Below, one piece after another: positions 46,296 to 53,530 of a DNA stretch of 64,000 nt (positions are counted from its first letter, which is position 1; the number at the start of each line of letters is the position of its first letter). The notes beneath the pieces are model-generated. The model was not told where the DNA came from and searched no databases. It saw only the letters and a list, made by a program, of their open reading frames with translations. This stretch comes from Aeromonas piscicola (GTDB taxonomy: Bacteria > Pseudomonadota > Gammaproteobacteria > Enterobacterales > Aeromonadaceae), in NCBI RefSeq assembly GCF_000820005.1, contig NZ_CDBL01000077.1:60724-124723 (forward strand). Reading direction: 5' to 3'. Position numbers and translations under genes: made by a program.

Positions 46296-47384
46296 TCAGT
46301 AATTGATTGTCAGGTATGCAATCTTGTTTTTTGCGATGTGCTTGATGAGGTTGATTGCTTTCTCCTCTTCAATGCCAAGGCCCATCAGGTCCATCATGAT
46401 GGCGCTGTTGATCCGGCCGCGGTGCTCTCGGTCGGCAAGGCGGCGTGTATCTTCTTCGTCCTTGAGGCTCTGTTCATCGGCAATGCGCTGGCGTTCCTGT
46501 TCAGTTGCGCGGGTTGCTGCTTCATCCGCTTGACGTGTCGAGTTGGCTTCGGCCTGCTGGCGGGCCAGCTCGGAGGCTTCGGCATCACGCCTGGCTTGCT
46601 CTTCACGTTCCAGCGCGGCTTGGGTTTGGCGCTGTGCTTCCTGCTCGCGATGCTGGGCAGCTTCACGCTCCAGGCGCTGGCGATTTTCTTCCAGTAGGCG
46701 AGCCTGCTCCGCAGCCTGTTCTGCTATCCGGCGTTCGCGATCGATGCGCTCCTGTTCGGCCTGCTTCTTGCGCAGCTCTTCCAGCTCGGCCTGCTCGGCT
46801 TCGTATTTCAGCCGGGTGGCCAGCGTCTCACCAAGGCGCTTGGCAGCCAGTTCCTTGGCCACGGTAGCCTGTGGCAGCAGATCCTGCCAGCTATCATCCA
46901 GGGCGGTCTGCTCGACCTCCAGTAGCATTGTTTGCAAATCGGCAGCGGTGAACTCGTGGCCGCTTGAAGCGCCAAGATCTTTCAGTATTGTGAGTCGGTC
47001 TTGCAGTGCTGCAACCCGGGCGGCTTCTGCTGCTTCAAAATGGGTGAGTGGGGCGCGCACCTCGTCTTTCAAGGTGTCCAGGGTATCGCGGATCAATTTG
47101 CGGTTGGCGTCGATACGGGCGGGGATTACCTTGTATTTGGCGGTCAGCTCCTTGCCAATTTCATCCAGATAGGTCTTGGTCTTGGCGACGGCATAGGCGA
47201 CGCTGGCAATCTCTTTGCGGCCTTTGGCGGTGGTCACATCAGGCACTAGGCTACCGGCTTTCTTGCGAATATCGGCCAGTAGGTCATTGATGCCTTGCCC
47301 TTCGGTGAACAGAGCCACTTCGGTGGCGGGTTCGATGACTACCAGCTGGGCCTGGGCGGCGTCGGTTTTGGCTTGTTCGGTCAT
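46296..47384 (-). CDS. Phage coiled-coil protein of the recombination operon
   Basis: This is a 362-residue protein from the ATG at 47384 with AAGGA upstream. The N-terminal third is globular (IEPATEVALFTEGQGINDLL, then GSLVPDVTTAKGRKEIASVA). A long Glu/Gln/Arg/Ala coiled coil spans about 165-320, followed by a short C-terminal domain (IMMDLMGLGIEEEKAINLIK). It resembles uncharacterised phage proteins often encoded beside RecE/RecT-type genes. It follows the annealing-protein candidate by 51 bases. Function is unknown; a scaffold or accessory role in recombination or replication is possible. Confidence 0.72.
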   Translation of the reverse strand: MTEQAKTDAAQAQLVVIEPATEVALFTEGQGINDLLADIRKKAGSLVPDVTTAKGRKEIASVAYAVAKTKTYLDEIGKELTAKYKVIPARIDANRKLIRDTLDTLKDEVRAPLTHFEAAEAARVAALQDRLTILKDLGASSGHEFTAADLQTMLLEVEQTALDDSWQDLLPQATVAKELAAKRLGETLATRLKYEAEQAELEELRKKQAEQERIDRERRIAEQAAEQARLLEENRQRLEREAAQHREQEAQRQTQAALEREEQARRDAEASELARQQAEANSTRQADEAATRATEQERQRIADEQSLKDEEDTRRLADREHRGRINSAIMMDLMGLGIEEEKAINLIKHIAKNKIAYLTINY

Positions 47385-47435
47385 GGTGGGGTCCTTGGGT
47401 ATGAAAAGGCCCACACTTGGCGGGCCTGATTGTTA

Positions 47436-48545
47436 TTACTGGGGGTTGTTCCCGGTGCCGAGCTGCTTCTTGCGCTCGCCGGCTACCTGCTTGATGCCTT
47501 TGACTATCTGCGGGTCGCCGGTGCCGTTGGCCCACTCCCATGCGGTGGTGTAGGCTTTTTGCCACTCTTCACCAGACGATGCGCCCTCGATGGCCGCGCA
47601 GTGGTCGGCGTAGGCGCTGGAGTGATCTACCGCTGGTGTTTGCTCTTGCGACGGTTCGGTAGGTTCTAGCTCTTGGGTTGAAGCTTCCTGCTTGGGCGGG
47701 GTTGCAACCGTTTGAACTTGGAGGCTCTCTTGCTGACGCATTGCGTTCAGTGCTCGGTTTTGTTCGGGTTGCCCTTCCTCTTCTTTTCCCTTGAACCAAT
47801 CACTAGGCTTGCTCATGCCATCACGTAAGGATGCGTAAACTTTCCGCATCTGAACGTACTGAGCTGGGAGCATGGCATCCGGTCTGCGGCCGAGATATGT
47901 CTGGATTTGTTCCGTTGTTACACCGAATTCTTCGTTGAATATATCGAGCATACGCTTGATGGATTCAGGGCTTGTGTCTGCGTGGGTGCTCAAGGTCACC
48001 TCGCATTGGCGCTGGGCAGCCTCGATCACATCACCAGGGATCACCCCGAGAATGCATGCACGAAGACGGCGAGCTCCACTGCTTGCCACTACTTCGTAGA
48101 TATCTCTGGGATCTTCTAGTTTTTTCTGGCCGCGAGAACTGTGGCGAATGTGTGGGACGGTGAAGATTTTCAGTTGTTTTGTGTTGGTCTCTACATCCCA
48201 AGCGAATGCTTCAATGATCGACTCTCCTTTGCGTTGCTCTAGTTCACGCACCCCGAACTGCATGTTTCCCCATGCTTGGGCAAGAGCCTCCGCCAGTCGT
48301 ATGCTTGGTCCTGTAACGTCAGTTCCTCCTCGGTTGTAACTGTAAAGGGCTCCTTCGGCGAGTGTCGGGCGGGAGCATGCCTGCAAGATCCGGTCTGTAG
48401 CTTCCACCGGATTTCGTGGAAATTTCTTGGCGATCACCATTGCAGCCTGTACTTCTTGAATGGCCCGCTGTTGCTCGACCGCCACCAATCCTTGCTCTTG
48501 GCGCTGGCTTGCCGCACCGAATGGGTTTGAAACAACTTGGTTCAC
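47436..48545 (-). CDS. Phage protein, candidate single-strand annealing partner of the RecE-like nuclease
   Basis: The GTG at 48545 overlaps the nuclease stop as GTGA and has AAGGAG six bases upstream, giving 369 residues (VNQVVSNPFGAASQRQEQG). An ATG at 48563 is less likely. The core has FPRNPVEATDRILQACSRPT, LAEGALYSYNRGGTDVTGPS, IRLAEALAQAWGNMQFGV and a conserved GARRLRACILGVIPGDVI. These blocks occur in phage proteins next to RecE or Exo genes. Tight coupling to a RecE-like exonuclease suggests it anneals the strand the exonuclease leaves. I cannot assign it to RecT, Erf or Rad52 from motifs alone. Confidence 0.68.
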   Translation of the reverse strand: MNQVVSNPFGAASQRQEQGLVAVEQQRAIQEVQAAMVIAKKFPRNPVEATDRILQACSRPTLAEGALYSYNRGGTDVTGPSIRLAEALAQAWGNMQFGVRELEQRKGESIIEAFAWDVETNTKQLKIFTVPHIRHSSRGQKKLEDPRDIYEVVASSGARRLRACILGVIPGDVIEAAQRQCEVTLSTHADTSPESIKRMLDIFNEEFGVTTEQIQTYLGRRPDAMLPAQYVQMRKVYASLRDGMSKPSDWFKGKEEEGQPEQNRALNAMRQQESLQVQTVATPPKQEASTQELEPTEPSQEQTPAVDHSSAYADHCAAIEGASSGEEWQKAYTTAWEWANGTGDPQIVKGIKQVAGERKKQLGTGNNPQ

Positions 48546-49384
48546 GTTCTTCTCCTTGCCCATACAGGCTGAATAAGTGGTTGCTGGTCGTGCCAGTCGT
48601 TGTTGACCCGGCACTCGTGGAATTTGTGAAGGTCTCGGCGGTACAGCTCATGCCCCTCAGCGCGCCACTCAGGCGACAGGGGGCGAACCCGTACCGGGTA
48701 GCGACCACATTCAATGGATGAGCTGACAGCCAGAAAGATGAAGTCAGGTACTTCGCCGTAAATCTCGCGAAAGCCATCGGAATACATGGCGTCCTGGACG
48801 TGGTAGCGAAACTCTTCGACGTGGCGCTCAAAGCGGGCCATGTCGTCCACCTTCTTCACGTCGGCCATGATGGGGAAGTTACTGAGCTTCTTGTCTGGGC
48901 GGCACCGGCAGAGCTCTTCTGTTTCTGAGTCAGTCCAGTAGAGTGACCCCTCGCAGATGCCGTCCTGCTCCAGCAGCCAGCGGGCGTCTGGGTGGGCGAA
49001 CACGCTCTCGCGCATCAGCTGCAGCTTGCGCCCCTCCTCGGCAGCCATGATGGTCTTGCCCAACTCGGAGCAGTTGGCCATGAACTCCTTCTCTTCCTCT
49101 TTGCCTGCGTTGGTGCGGCGGTTGAACTCCGGCGCGATGATGAAGCGATCCTTGAACTCCTCCGGCTCCAACAGCAGGCAGTGCAGGGCGGTACCCATGT
49201 CCAGCGGCTTGAGCTTTTCCTCATCGACCGGCGCGCTTTTGCGCCAGATGTAGGTGGCCCCGCTCTCCGCCACGTCATCCAGCTGGGATTTGCTGACGCC
49301 ATCACCTGAGTGATACTGCTCATTGGTGAGGCCAAGCACCAGACCGTGCGGCAGGGCTGCGCTGGTATCGACGGCGGCGTTCAT
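48542..49384 (-). CDS. RecE-like exonuclease (PD-(D/E)XK fold)
   Basis: This is a 280-residue protein from the ATG at 49384 (AGAGGA seven bases upstream) that overlaps the preceding stop. It matches the C-terminal nuclease domain of exonuclease VIII: LTNEQYHSGDGVSKSQLDDV, DMGTALHCLLLEPEEF, CSELGKTIMAAEEGRK, CRCRPDKKLSNFPIMADVKK (metal-binding Asp and the catalytic D...K pair in IMADVKK) and the YHVQDAMYSDGF helix. It would degrade 5' strands for annealing-type recombination, used in phage genome circularisation or host recombination. Confidence 0.88.
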   Translation of the reverse strand: MNAAVDTSAALPHGLVLGLTNEQYHSGDGVSKSQLDDVAESGATYIWRKSAPVDEEKLKPLDMGTALHCLLLEPEEFKDRFIIAPEFNRRTNAGKEEEKEFMANCSELGKTIMAAEEGRKLQLMRESVFAHPDARWLLEQDGICEGSLYWTDSETEELCRCRPDKKLSNFPIMADVKKVDDMARFERHVEEFRYHVQDAMYSDGFREIYGEVPDFIFLAVSSSIECGRYPVRVRPLSPEWRAEGHELYRRDLHKFHECRVNNDWHDQQPLIQPVWARRRT

Positions 49385-49746
49385 GCTGCGTTCCTCTGCT
49401 GGTATTGCTCCCACTGCTCGGCGCCCATAGCATCTTCTAGTGCGGCAACATGGTCACTCCATGCGTCATCAGCCATAACTGTCAGTCCTTGTTCCAGAAG
49501 CTGTTGGATATGTAGAGTGAGCGGTACCTTGTCGCCGGACAGCATCAGTAGGTAAATGGTCTGGTTGAGCTGTGTCGCCTGGTCGGCATTGACCTCGGCC
49601 AGTAAGGTGGCCGCATCAGTGTCGAGCTGGCCGGACAGAAGCGGGAGGCGGTTTGTCTCTACCCACTCGGTAATCCATTCATCCTTGGCGTTGGCCTCAG
49701 CCTCTTTGCTGTCTAGCAAGGCAAGCAAGGTGTGTTCGTTGGTCAT
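49381..49746 (-). CDS. Phage hypothetical protein
   Basis: This is a 121-residue acidic protein from the ATG at 49746 (GGAGAG six bases upstream), opening MTNEHTLLALLDSKEAEANA. It is all-helical in appearance with Leu-rich segments (LNQTIYLLMLSGDKVPLTLH), and has no cysteines, signal or membrane span. Its stop overlaps the RecE-like gene's start, so it is translationally coupled to recombination genes. A role in that module, or as an inhibitor of host nuclease, is possible but not supported by any motif. Confidence 0.62.
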   Translation of the reverse strand: MTNEHTLLALLDSKEAEANAKDEWITEWVETNRLPLLSGQLDTDAATLLAEVNADQATQLNQTIYLLMLSGDKVPLTLHIQQLLEQGLTVMADDAWSDHVAALEDAMGAEQWEQYQQRNAA

Positions 49747-49760
49747 GGCGAACTCTCCGG

Positions 49761-50033
49761 TTAGGCTATGGTCTGCTCGGCCATCTGGCCGGTAGTGAGC
49801 CAATAGAAGTGGATGGACAACTCTGGATGCTGAGCGAGTAGCAGCAGAGTTCCACCGCCAATCTCCCGGTAGTTCAGCTCGTAGTTCTTGAGCGTGGTGG
49901 CAGGAATGCCCAGCATGTCGGCAAACTTCGGCCGGCTCAGGCCGAGGCGCTCACGCAATTCACGCAGGCGCTTGCGGCATGCGTCATTGAGTGGGGGGAT
50001 AGTCTGGTTGCTCTGTTCGGTACGCTTTTTCAT
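49761..50033 (-). CDS. Xre-type helix-turn-helix protein
   Basis: This is a 90-residue protein with a canonical Cro/CI-type domain: CRKRLRELRERLGLSRPKFA, then DMLGIPATTLKNYELNYREI (about 19-58). The C-terminal segment (LLAQHPELSIHFYWLTTGQM) resembles those of small phage regulators. The ATG at 50033 gives MKKRTEQSNQTIPPLNDACR. It heads the recombination operon, 15 bases before the next gene, and follows the toxin-antitoxin terminator. It could regulate this operon or be an accessory early regulator. Confidence 0.8.
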   Translation of the reverse strand: MKKRTEQSNQTIPPLNDACRKRLRELRERLGLSRPKFADMLGIPATTLKNYELNYREIGGGTLLLLAQHPELSIHFYWLTTGQMAEQTIA

Positions 50034-50060
50034 GGTTGGGTACTTTGGTGGTTAAAAAGA

Positions 50061-50123
50061 AACCCCAGCGTGAGGGCTGGGGTTTGGTAGAAAACAAAAA
50101 GCCCAGCGATAGGGCTGGGCTTT
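50061..50123 (-). terminator. Two hairpins after the toxin-antitoxin operon
   Basis: AACCCCAGC pairs with GCTGGGGTT (50061-50084), and AAAGCCCAGC pairs with GCTGGGCTTT (50098-50123). The second has TTTTTGTTTTC beyond it on the minus strand, which makes it the terminator for the toxin gene ending at 50146. Confidence 0.8.
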
Positions 50124-50145
50124 AGCGATGTCGTGGGGATGTAGT

Positions 50146-50427
50146 TCAGCGTTGTTCAGCAGCCATATAGGCCTCGTTGCTGTCTCGACGGCCGATTGCG
50201 ATGACCAAGAGGGTTATGACGTTGTCATCTACCTGGTATACGAGCCGATATCCAGACGCTTTCAGCTTGATTTTGTAGCGGTCTTTACTGCCCCGCAGCT
50301 TTGCTGACGGAACATGTGGGTTCTCCAATCGTTCCTGCAATTTTGCCTTGAACTGGTTCTTGATCGGCGGTGCGAGTTTGCTCCATTCCTTTAGCGCTCG
50401 CCGGTCGAACTGGAGGGTATAGGTCAT
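50146..50427 (-). CDS. RelE-family toxin (type II toxin-antitoxin)
   Basis: This is a 93-residue RelE/ParE-fold toxin, predicted ribosome-dependent mRNA endonuclease. Family pattern: YTLQFDRRALKEWSKLAPPI near the start, LENPHVPSAKLRGSKDRYKI in the middle and YRLVYQVDDNVITLLVIAIG, then RRDSNEAY at the end, with the basic and aromatic residues of RelE toxins. The ATG at 50427 overlaps the antitoxin stop as ATGA, the usual coupling. It lies in the prophage early region, where such pairs act as addiction or abortive-infection modules. Confidence 0.92.
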   Translation of the reverse strand: MTYTLQFDRRALKEWSKLAPPIKNQFKAKLQERLENPHVPSAKLRGSKDRYKIKLKASGYRLVYQVDDNVITLLVIAIGRRDSNEAYMAAEQR

Positions 50428-50675
50428 AGGTCTTCCAGCGATACCGCAACCACGTCAGGTGATTTCATGCGCTCATCAGCGACACGATTCAGTTCAGCAT
50501 CTTCGGCAAGCTCAACGTAGTAGGCGAACAGCTCAGGTGGCACGCAGTAGAACGCAGGCTCGTTGCGATTCAGGATGGCAACGGCATTACCTTCACCTTC
50601 TTTAACGGTCCCCATGGGGTTGCGCTTCAACTCGGTGATGCTAGCTGCGGTGGCGGAAAGAATTTGGTAGCTCAT
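50424..50675 (-). CDS. Antitoxin of the RelBE-like pair
   Basis: This is an 83-residue antitoxin from the ATG at 50675, which has AAGGAGG four bases upstream. An N-terminal DNA-binding domain of the Phd/YefM kind (SYQILSATAASITELKRNPM, then GTVKEGEGNAVAILNRNEPA) precedes an acidic toxin-binding tail (AEDAELNRVADERMKSPDVV). It precedes the toxin, the order typical of type II pairs. Inverted TGGCA-type half-sites upstream (50695-50747) fit autorepression. Confidence 0.9.
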   Translation of the reverse strand: MSYQILSATAASITELKRNPMGTVKEGEGNAVAILNRNEPAFYCVPPELFAYYVELAEDAELNRVADERMKSPDVVAVSLEDL

Positions 50676-50694
50676 AAAGCCTCCTTGACTATCA

Positions 50695-50747
50695 AGTGCC
50701 AATAATAGCACCCAGGGTGGCACTCTTAAAGGCACCTTTAGTGGCAT
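50695..50747. promoter_or_regulatory. Antitoxin operator region
   Basis: AGTGCCA (50695-50701) and TGGCACT (50718-50724) form a perfect inverted repeat. A further GGCACC and TGGCAT follow at 50731-50747. This clustering of TGGCA half-sites just upstream of the antitoxin start is what RelB/Phd-type autorepression uses. Confidence 0.6.
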
Positions 50748-50968
50748 CCTTCCTTATTCAAAAGGCCTCATTCGTCACACTTTTCGCATTCTTAGAACAT
50801 TTTAACCTGTCAATTGATGTTTATGTCATTACTGGGCGTGAGGGTTCGGTGCTACCTTTACCTAGTGCGCTTAGAAAGCGATTTCATGGGTTTGAGCGAG
50901 CTTCTTCGGCGGGCGTTGAAGAGGTTGAAGTCGCGTCAGGTGGATTTGTACGCATTGGAGAAGTGGTT

Positions 50969-51268
50969 ATGTGGTCTTATCTTTATCTTTCTGATTTTAA
51001 AGCATTTACTGATGTGTCAAATGTGATAAAGGATAGTCTGAACGCCTTAAAGTGTGGCACTGCCTATGGGTCTTCTGAAGAAGTGCATGTTTTTCCCCGA
51101 TTGGATGGGGTAACTGGCGGCGTACATTACTATTTCAGCCCAGGAGCTAAGGAAATTGCCGAGATGGTAGGCGCAAAAGAATGTGATGTTGCTCCGTTTG
51201 AGATCCTGCAGGGCCAGATACTGGTATCCGATCGTTTTTTCAAGAAAGCTCAGGAACGCTCCCACTGA
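50969..51268 (+). CDS. Small unknown prophage cargo protein, tandem paralogue 1
   Basis: This is a 99-residue protein from the ATG at 50969 (GGAG eight bases upstream), starting MWSYLYLSDFKAFTDVSNVI. It shares its whole layout with the next gene: the MWSYLY start, a helix with a SL pair, TGGVHYYF-P-AK, VGAK-CDV, then a variable end. There is no signal peptide or membrane span. Base composition is AT-richer than the surrounding phage genes, and it is on the strand opposite to the flanking operon, the marks of a moron. It lies between the toxin-antitoxin pair and the repressor. Superinfection immunity or host defence are guesses. Confidence 0.68.
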   Translation: MWSYLYLSDFKAFTDVSNVIKDSLNALKCGTAYGSSEEVHVFPRLDGVTGGVHYYFSPGAKEIAEMVGAKECDVAPFEILQGQILVSDRFFKKAQERSH

Positions 51269-51307
51269 TTTAGCTTCACGCTGAGCCTTCGTAACTATGG
51301 AGTAGTT

Positions 51308-51601
51308 ATGTGGTCTTATTTGTATGTGAGTGACTTACCGGAATGTGCCAGTGTGTCTGCTTTGATTAGGAATAGCCTGGAAATTATGCATTCTTATACC
51401 GAATCAAATGTCATGGCAGCCATTCAGATTTTCTCTCTTGTTGATACAGCTACTGGGGGCGTTCACTACTATTTCAACCCAGCAGCAAAGCAAATTGGTG
51501 ATATTGTGGGAGCCAAACCCTGCGATGTTCCCTGTCTTGGTTTCCAAGAGAATGAAATATTCTTGGCCGGAAGTTTCCTTGATGAATTACATATAACCTG
51601 A
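51308..51601 (+). CDS. Small unknown prophage cargo protein, tandem paralogue 2
   Basis: This is a 97-residue protein from the ATG at 51308 (GGAG five bases upstream), opening MWSYLYVSDLPECASVSALI. It is a diverged copy of the preceding gene; TGGVHYYFNPAAKQIGDIVG corresponds to TGGVHYYFSPGAKEIAEMVG. The internal VHYYF and VGAKPCDV blocks are the most conserved, so they may be the functional core. The gap between the two is 39 bases, so one transcript is likely. A hairpin with arms CACATCCAA/TTGGATGTG follows at 51636-51666. I recognise no family. Confidence 0.68.
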   Translation: MWSYLYVSDLPECASVSALIRNSLEIMHSYTESNVMAAIQIFSLVDTATGGVHYYFNPAAKQIGDIVGAKPCDVPCLGFQENEIFLAGSFLDELHIT

Positions 51602-51635
51602 GCTTTTTCCGGTTGATCCTCATTCGTTCCTTCAC

Positions 51636-51666
51636 ATCCAAACGCCACTCGTGACGCTTGGATGTG
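51636..51666. terminator. Hairpin after the tandem cargo genes
   Basis: CACATCCAA and TTGGATGTG form the outer stem with partial inner pairing (CGCC/GACG). It lies 35 bases after the second stop and there is no T-run, so the terminator call is weak. Confidence 0.35.
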
Positions 51667-51886
51667 CCGCCTTATGCAAGCGAACATCACCTCATCCAGC
51701 CACCCAATTTCTGGTTTTACAGGTCAGGGCAGATCCACCGGGAAAGTGGATTTCGTTCGAGGCATCCCATCCATATTGTTAAAGAGCAGCTCAGCCGAAT
51801 TTGGCGTGAGCGAAGCCAAAGCAACCTTGCGGTGCTTGAGAAAGAGGCTTTGGCTACGGCGCTATCAGGGAAGCGCCAGACCCGGG
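51667..51886. other. Stretch without a confident gene in the prophage left operon
   Basis: Short overlapping frames are present on both strands but none has a ribosome site and family features together. The sequence ATTGTTAAAGAGC at 51776-51788 resembles a motif often seen near rRNA operons, here without any rRNA. Confidence 0.35.
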
Positions 51887-52075
51887 TCAGACTGCGTGGC
51901 GGTGTTGGGCAGCACGGGCGGCAACAATGTGGTGTTGCTCGGCAGCCAGCATTGCCAGGTGCAGGCGCTGCTTAAGTGCGCGACGGCGGCCGGCATTGCC
52001 GTTGAACCGGTCCGCAATGCTGGTAATTACCTGGTCGGCGCAATGCGCGGCTCTGGAAAAAATGCTCTTGGTCAT
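51887..52075 (-). CDS. Small basic phage protein (62 residues)
   Basis: This leftward frame starts MTKSIFSRAAHCADQVITSI and continues with RFNGNAGRRRALKQRLHLAM. It is basic and helical, like many small early phage products. An AGGAG lies ten bases before the ATG. It is on the strand of the early left operon. A plus-strand frame over the same DNA is longer but lacks a ribosome site. It is called with moderate doubt, and no function can be given. Confidence 0.45.
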   Translation of the reverse strand: MTKSIFSRAAHCADQVITSIADRFNGNAGRRRALKQRLHLAMLAAEQHHIVAARAAQHRHAV

Positions 52076-52370
52076 GGTACATTTGCTCCTGTTGACGAGT
52101 TGGTCCTCGTTAACTCCAGCCCGCTTTGGCGTGGTTGGGTCCTGTTGCTGGGGTTGGTCCCCTGGCGATATGACTAGGGGTGGTACCCTGGTCCTTCGAA
52201 GCCCGCCTTGTGCGGGCTTTGTCGTTCTTACGCGCTGGTCAGGCGCCTTCTACTTTTTCCCTGGTTAGGGGCAGGTCCTGTTGCTGGCGGTCATAATTCG
52301 TTTCAACCGGTTGAGCACTGAGGCAATGCTCATGCGGTTGAGAGCTCCCGCACTCGGTGAGAGCGACTGG

Positions 52371-52550
52371 TTATGCTGCCGCTTGCAGGCAGCCTGCACG
52401 GGTCCGGTGTTCCTTACCTGCCTCGGTTTTGACGGTGTAGAACAGGCCGCCACCGCGGCGTTGGCCGAGGTCAGTGATGCCGGTGATCACGGCCGGAAGT
52501 GTGATGCGGGTCCGAGGGTTGGTGTACTGCACAGGGTCATTCACTTTCAT
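52371..52550 (-). CDS. Small phage protein (59 residues), first gene of the left operon
   Basis: The frame from the ATG at 52550 starts MKVNDPVQYTNPRTRITLPA and reads like a small beta-barrel: a KVNDPVQY start, VITGITDLGQRRGGGLFYTV and a C-terminal RTRAGCLQAAA. Such SH3-like or KOW-like small proteins occur in early phage operons. It lies just left of the operator cluster at 52624-52690, in the position where lambda places N. Antitermination is therefore a thought, but the sequence shows no arginine-rich RNA-binding head. Confidence 0.5.
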   Translation of the reverse strand: MKVNDPVQYTNPRTRITLPAVITGITDLGQRRGGGLFYTVKTEAGKEHRTRAGCLQAAA

Positions 52551-52623
52551 GGTTGGTCCTCTGGTTTGGTTCAAGCTGGTTCTAAGTGAGGTGGCATCTC
52601 ATCTATCGAACTGCAACTCAGGT

Positions 52624-52690
52624 GTTCTCGATAGTTGACGAGATAGATTGTTATCGATCGAGAACGATTGGTCAATACACGATCGTGAAC
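52624..52690. promoter_or_regulatory. Left operator cluster of the prophage immunity region
   Basis: Three copies of a CGAT-N-GWGAAC-like motif are visible: 52624-52634 (reverse strand, CTATCGAGAAC), 52652-52665 (TATCGATCGAGAAC) and 52679-52690 (ACGATCGTGAAC). A minus-strand TTGACC at 52670-52675 could be the -35 of the leftward promoter. The same motif recurs right of the repressor gene at 53416-53498. Confidence 0.6.
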
Positions 52691-52697
52691 TTTTCAA

Positions 52698-52725
52698 ATA
52701 AAAAAGCCCCGCCTAGTGGCGGGGC
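52698..52725 (-). terminator. Terminator after the CI-like repressor gene
   Basis: GCCCCGCC and GGCGGGGC pair around TAGT (52706-52725), followed by TTTTTTATTTG on the minus strand. It lies 62 bases after the repressor stop and would separate repressor transcription from the left operon. Confidence 0.8.
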
Positions 52726-52787
52726 CTGTTGGGATGGGGTTTAGCTGATGCTATTGGTTGCGGATTAGCGGGGCTCTGAACGATGAC

Positions 52788-53399
52788 TCAACCTCTACGC
52801 TCAACCATTCTCCCAAGGATGATCACATCTTTCGAGGAAATTACAGGAAGGCGTTCATCATCAACACCAAAGGCCCACCCCTCAATTGCCGGTATGGCTC
52901 GAAGAAGTTTGGCTTGGTTGGCTCGAGTTATTTGTACGAGTAAAACGGCATCCGCTTCAATCTTGTTTACCCCAAGATCGATCACACATACATCCCCTTG
53001 CACGATCCCTTGCTTGGATAGCTGATCGTTAGGAGCTTCAACCCCAATGAGCGCTCCAGGCATTTCGGTGAGCAGCATTTTGTCTGATCTGACAAGCGGG
53101 AGCGAGTCAGTCGGGTGTTGCAACACTTCATCAATCGTGAGCACTGGTATTCGATAAACGCTATTTACCAAGTCGCTAACCACTTCAATAGATGGGCGAC
53201 CGGTGTACAGCTCGATTGGATCTACCGATAGAGCTTTTGCGAGGCCGAACAAAGTTGAAACCCGAACGTCTTTGAGAGGGTTACTTAGAAGGTTTGATAC
53301 AAGAGATTTGGATATACCAGCCCTCCTGGCTATCTCGGAGACACCAAGACCTTGCTCTTCCATTCTCACCCTGACTCGTTCGTTAAATGAAGATTTCAT
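52788..53399 (-). CDS. CI-like phage repressor (S24/LexA-like C-terminus)
   Basis: This is a 203-residue repressor. The N-terminal helix-turn-helix (about 4-60) has VSEIARRAGISKSLVSNLLS. The C-terminal half has the LexA/CI fold, with IVQGDVCVIDLGVNKIEADA, VLLVQI and a lysine in ANQAKLLRAI at the general-base position. The usual GDSM nucleophile motif is replaced by APND (in IGVEAPNDQLSKQGIVQGD), so the catalytic serine appears lost and RecA-triggered self-cleavage is doubtful. The ATG at 53399 is adjacent to the right operator cluster, and Cro is divergent. Confidence 0.88.
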   Translation of the reverse strand: MKSSFNERVRVRMEEQGLGVSEIARRAGISKSLVSNLLSNPLKDVRVSTLFGLAKALSVDPIELYTGRPSIEVVSDLVNSVYRIPVLTIDEVLQHPTDSLPLVRSDKMLLTEMPGALIGVEAPNDQLSKQGIVQGDVCVIDLGVNKIEADAVLLVQITRANQAKLLRAIPAIEGWAFGVDDERLPVISSKDVIILGRMVERRG

Positions 53400-53415
53400 G
53401 TCGCCTGCTGCAAGT

Positions 53416-53498
53416 TATCGATTGTGAACAAATTTTATGACGTATGTCGTTCTCATTGGTTGTTGAGTATTACGCCCTCATTGGTTACGATAGTGAAC
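53416..53498. promoter_or_regulatory. Right operator cluster and PR-type promoter
   Basis: Operator-like copies lie at 53416-53429 (TATCGATTGTGAAC), 53449-53456 (reverse of ATGAGAAC) and 53486-53498 (TACGATAGTGAAC). A plausible PR is TTGAGT (53463-53468), a 17-base spacer, then TACGAT (53486-53491), reading toward cro. Three sites on each side of the repressor gene recall lambda OL/OR. Confidence 0.6.
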
Positions 53499-53530
53499 GA
53501 CTGCCAGTAACCCACACCAGGACCCGACCA

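Noticed and set aside
51662..52177. A 171-codon plus-strand frame in the prophage
   Set aside because: No ribosome site. The early left operon runs on the minus strand, where a small basic frame has better support.
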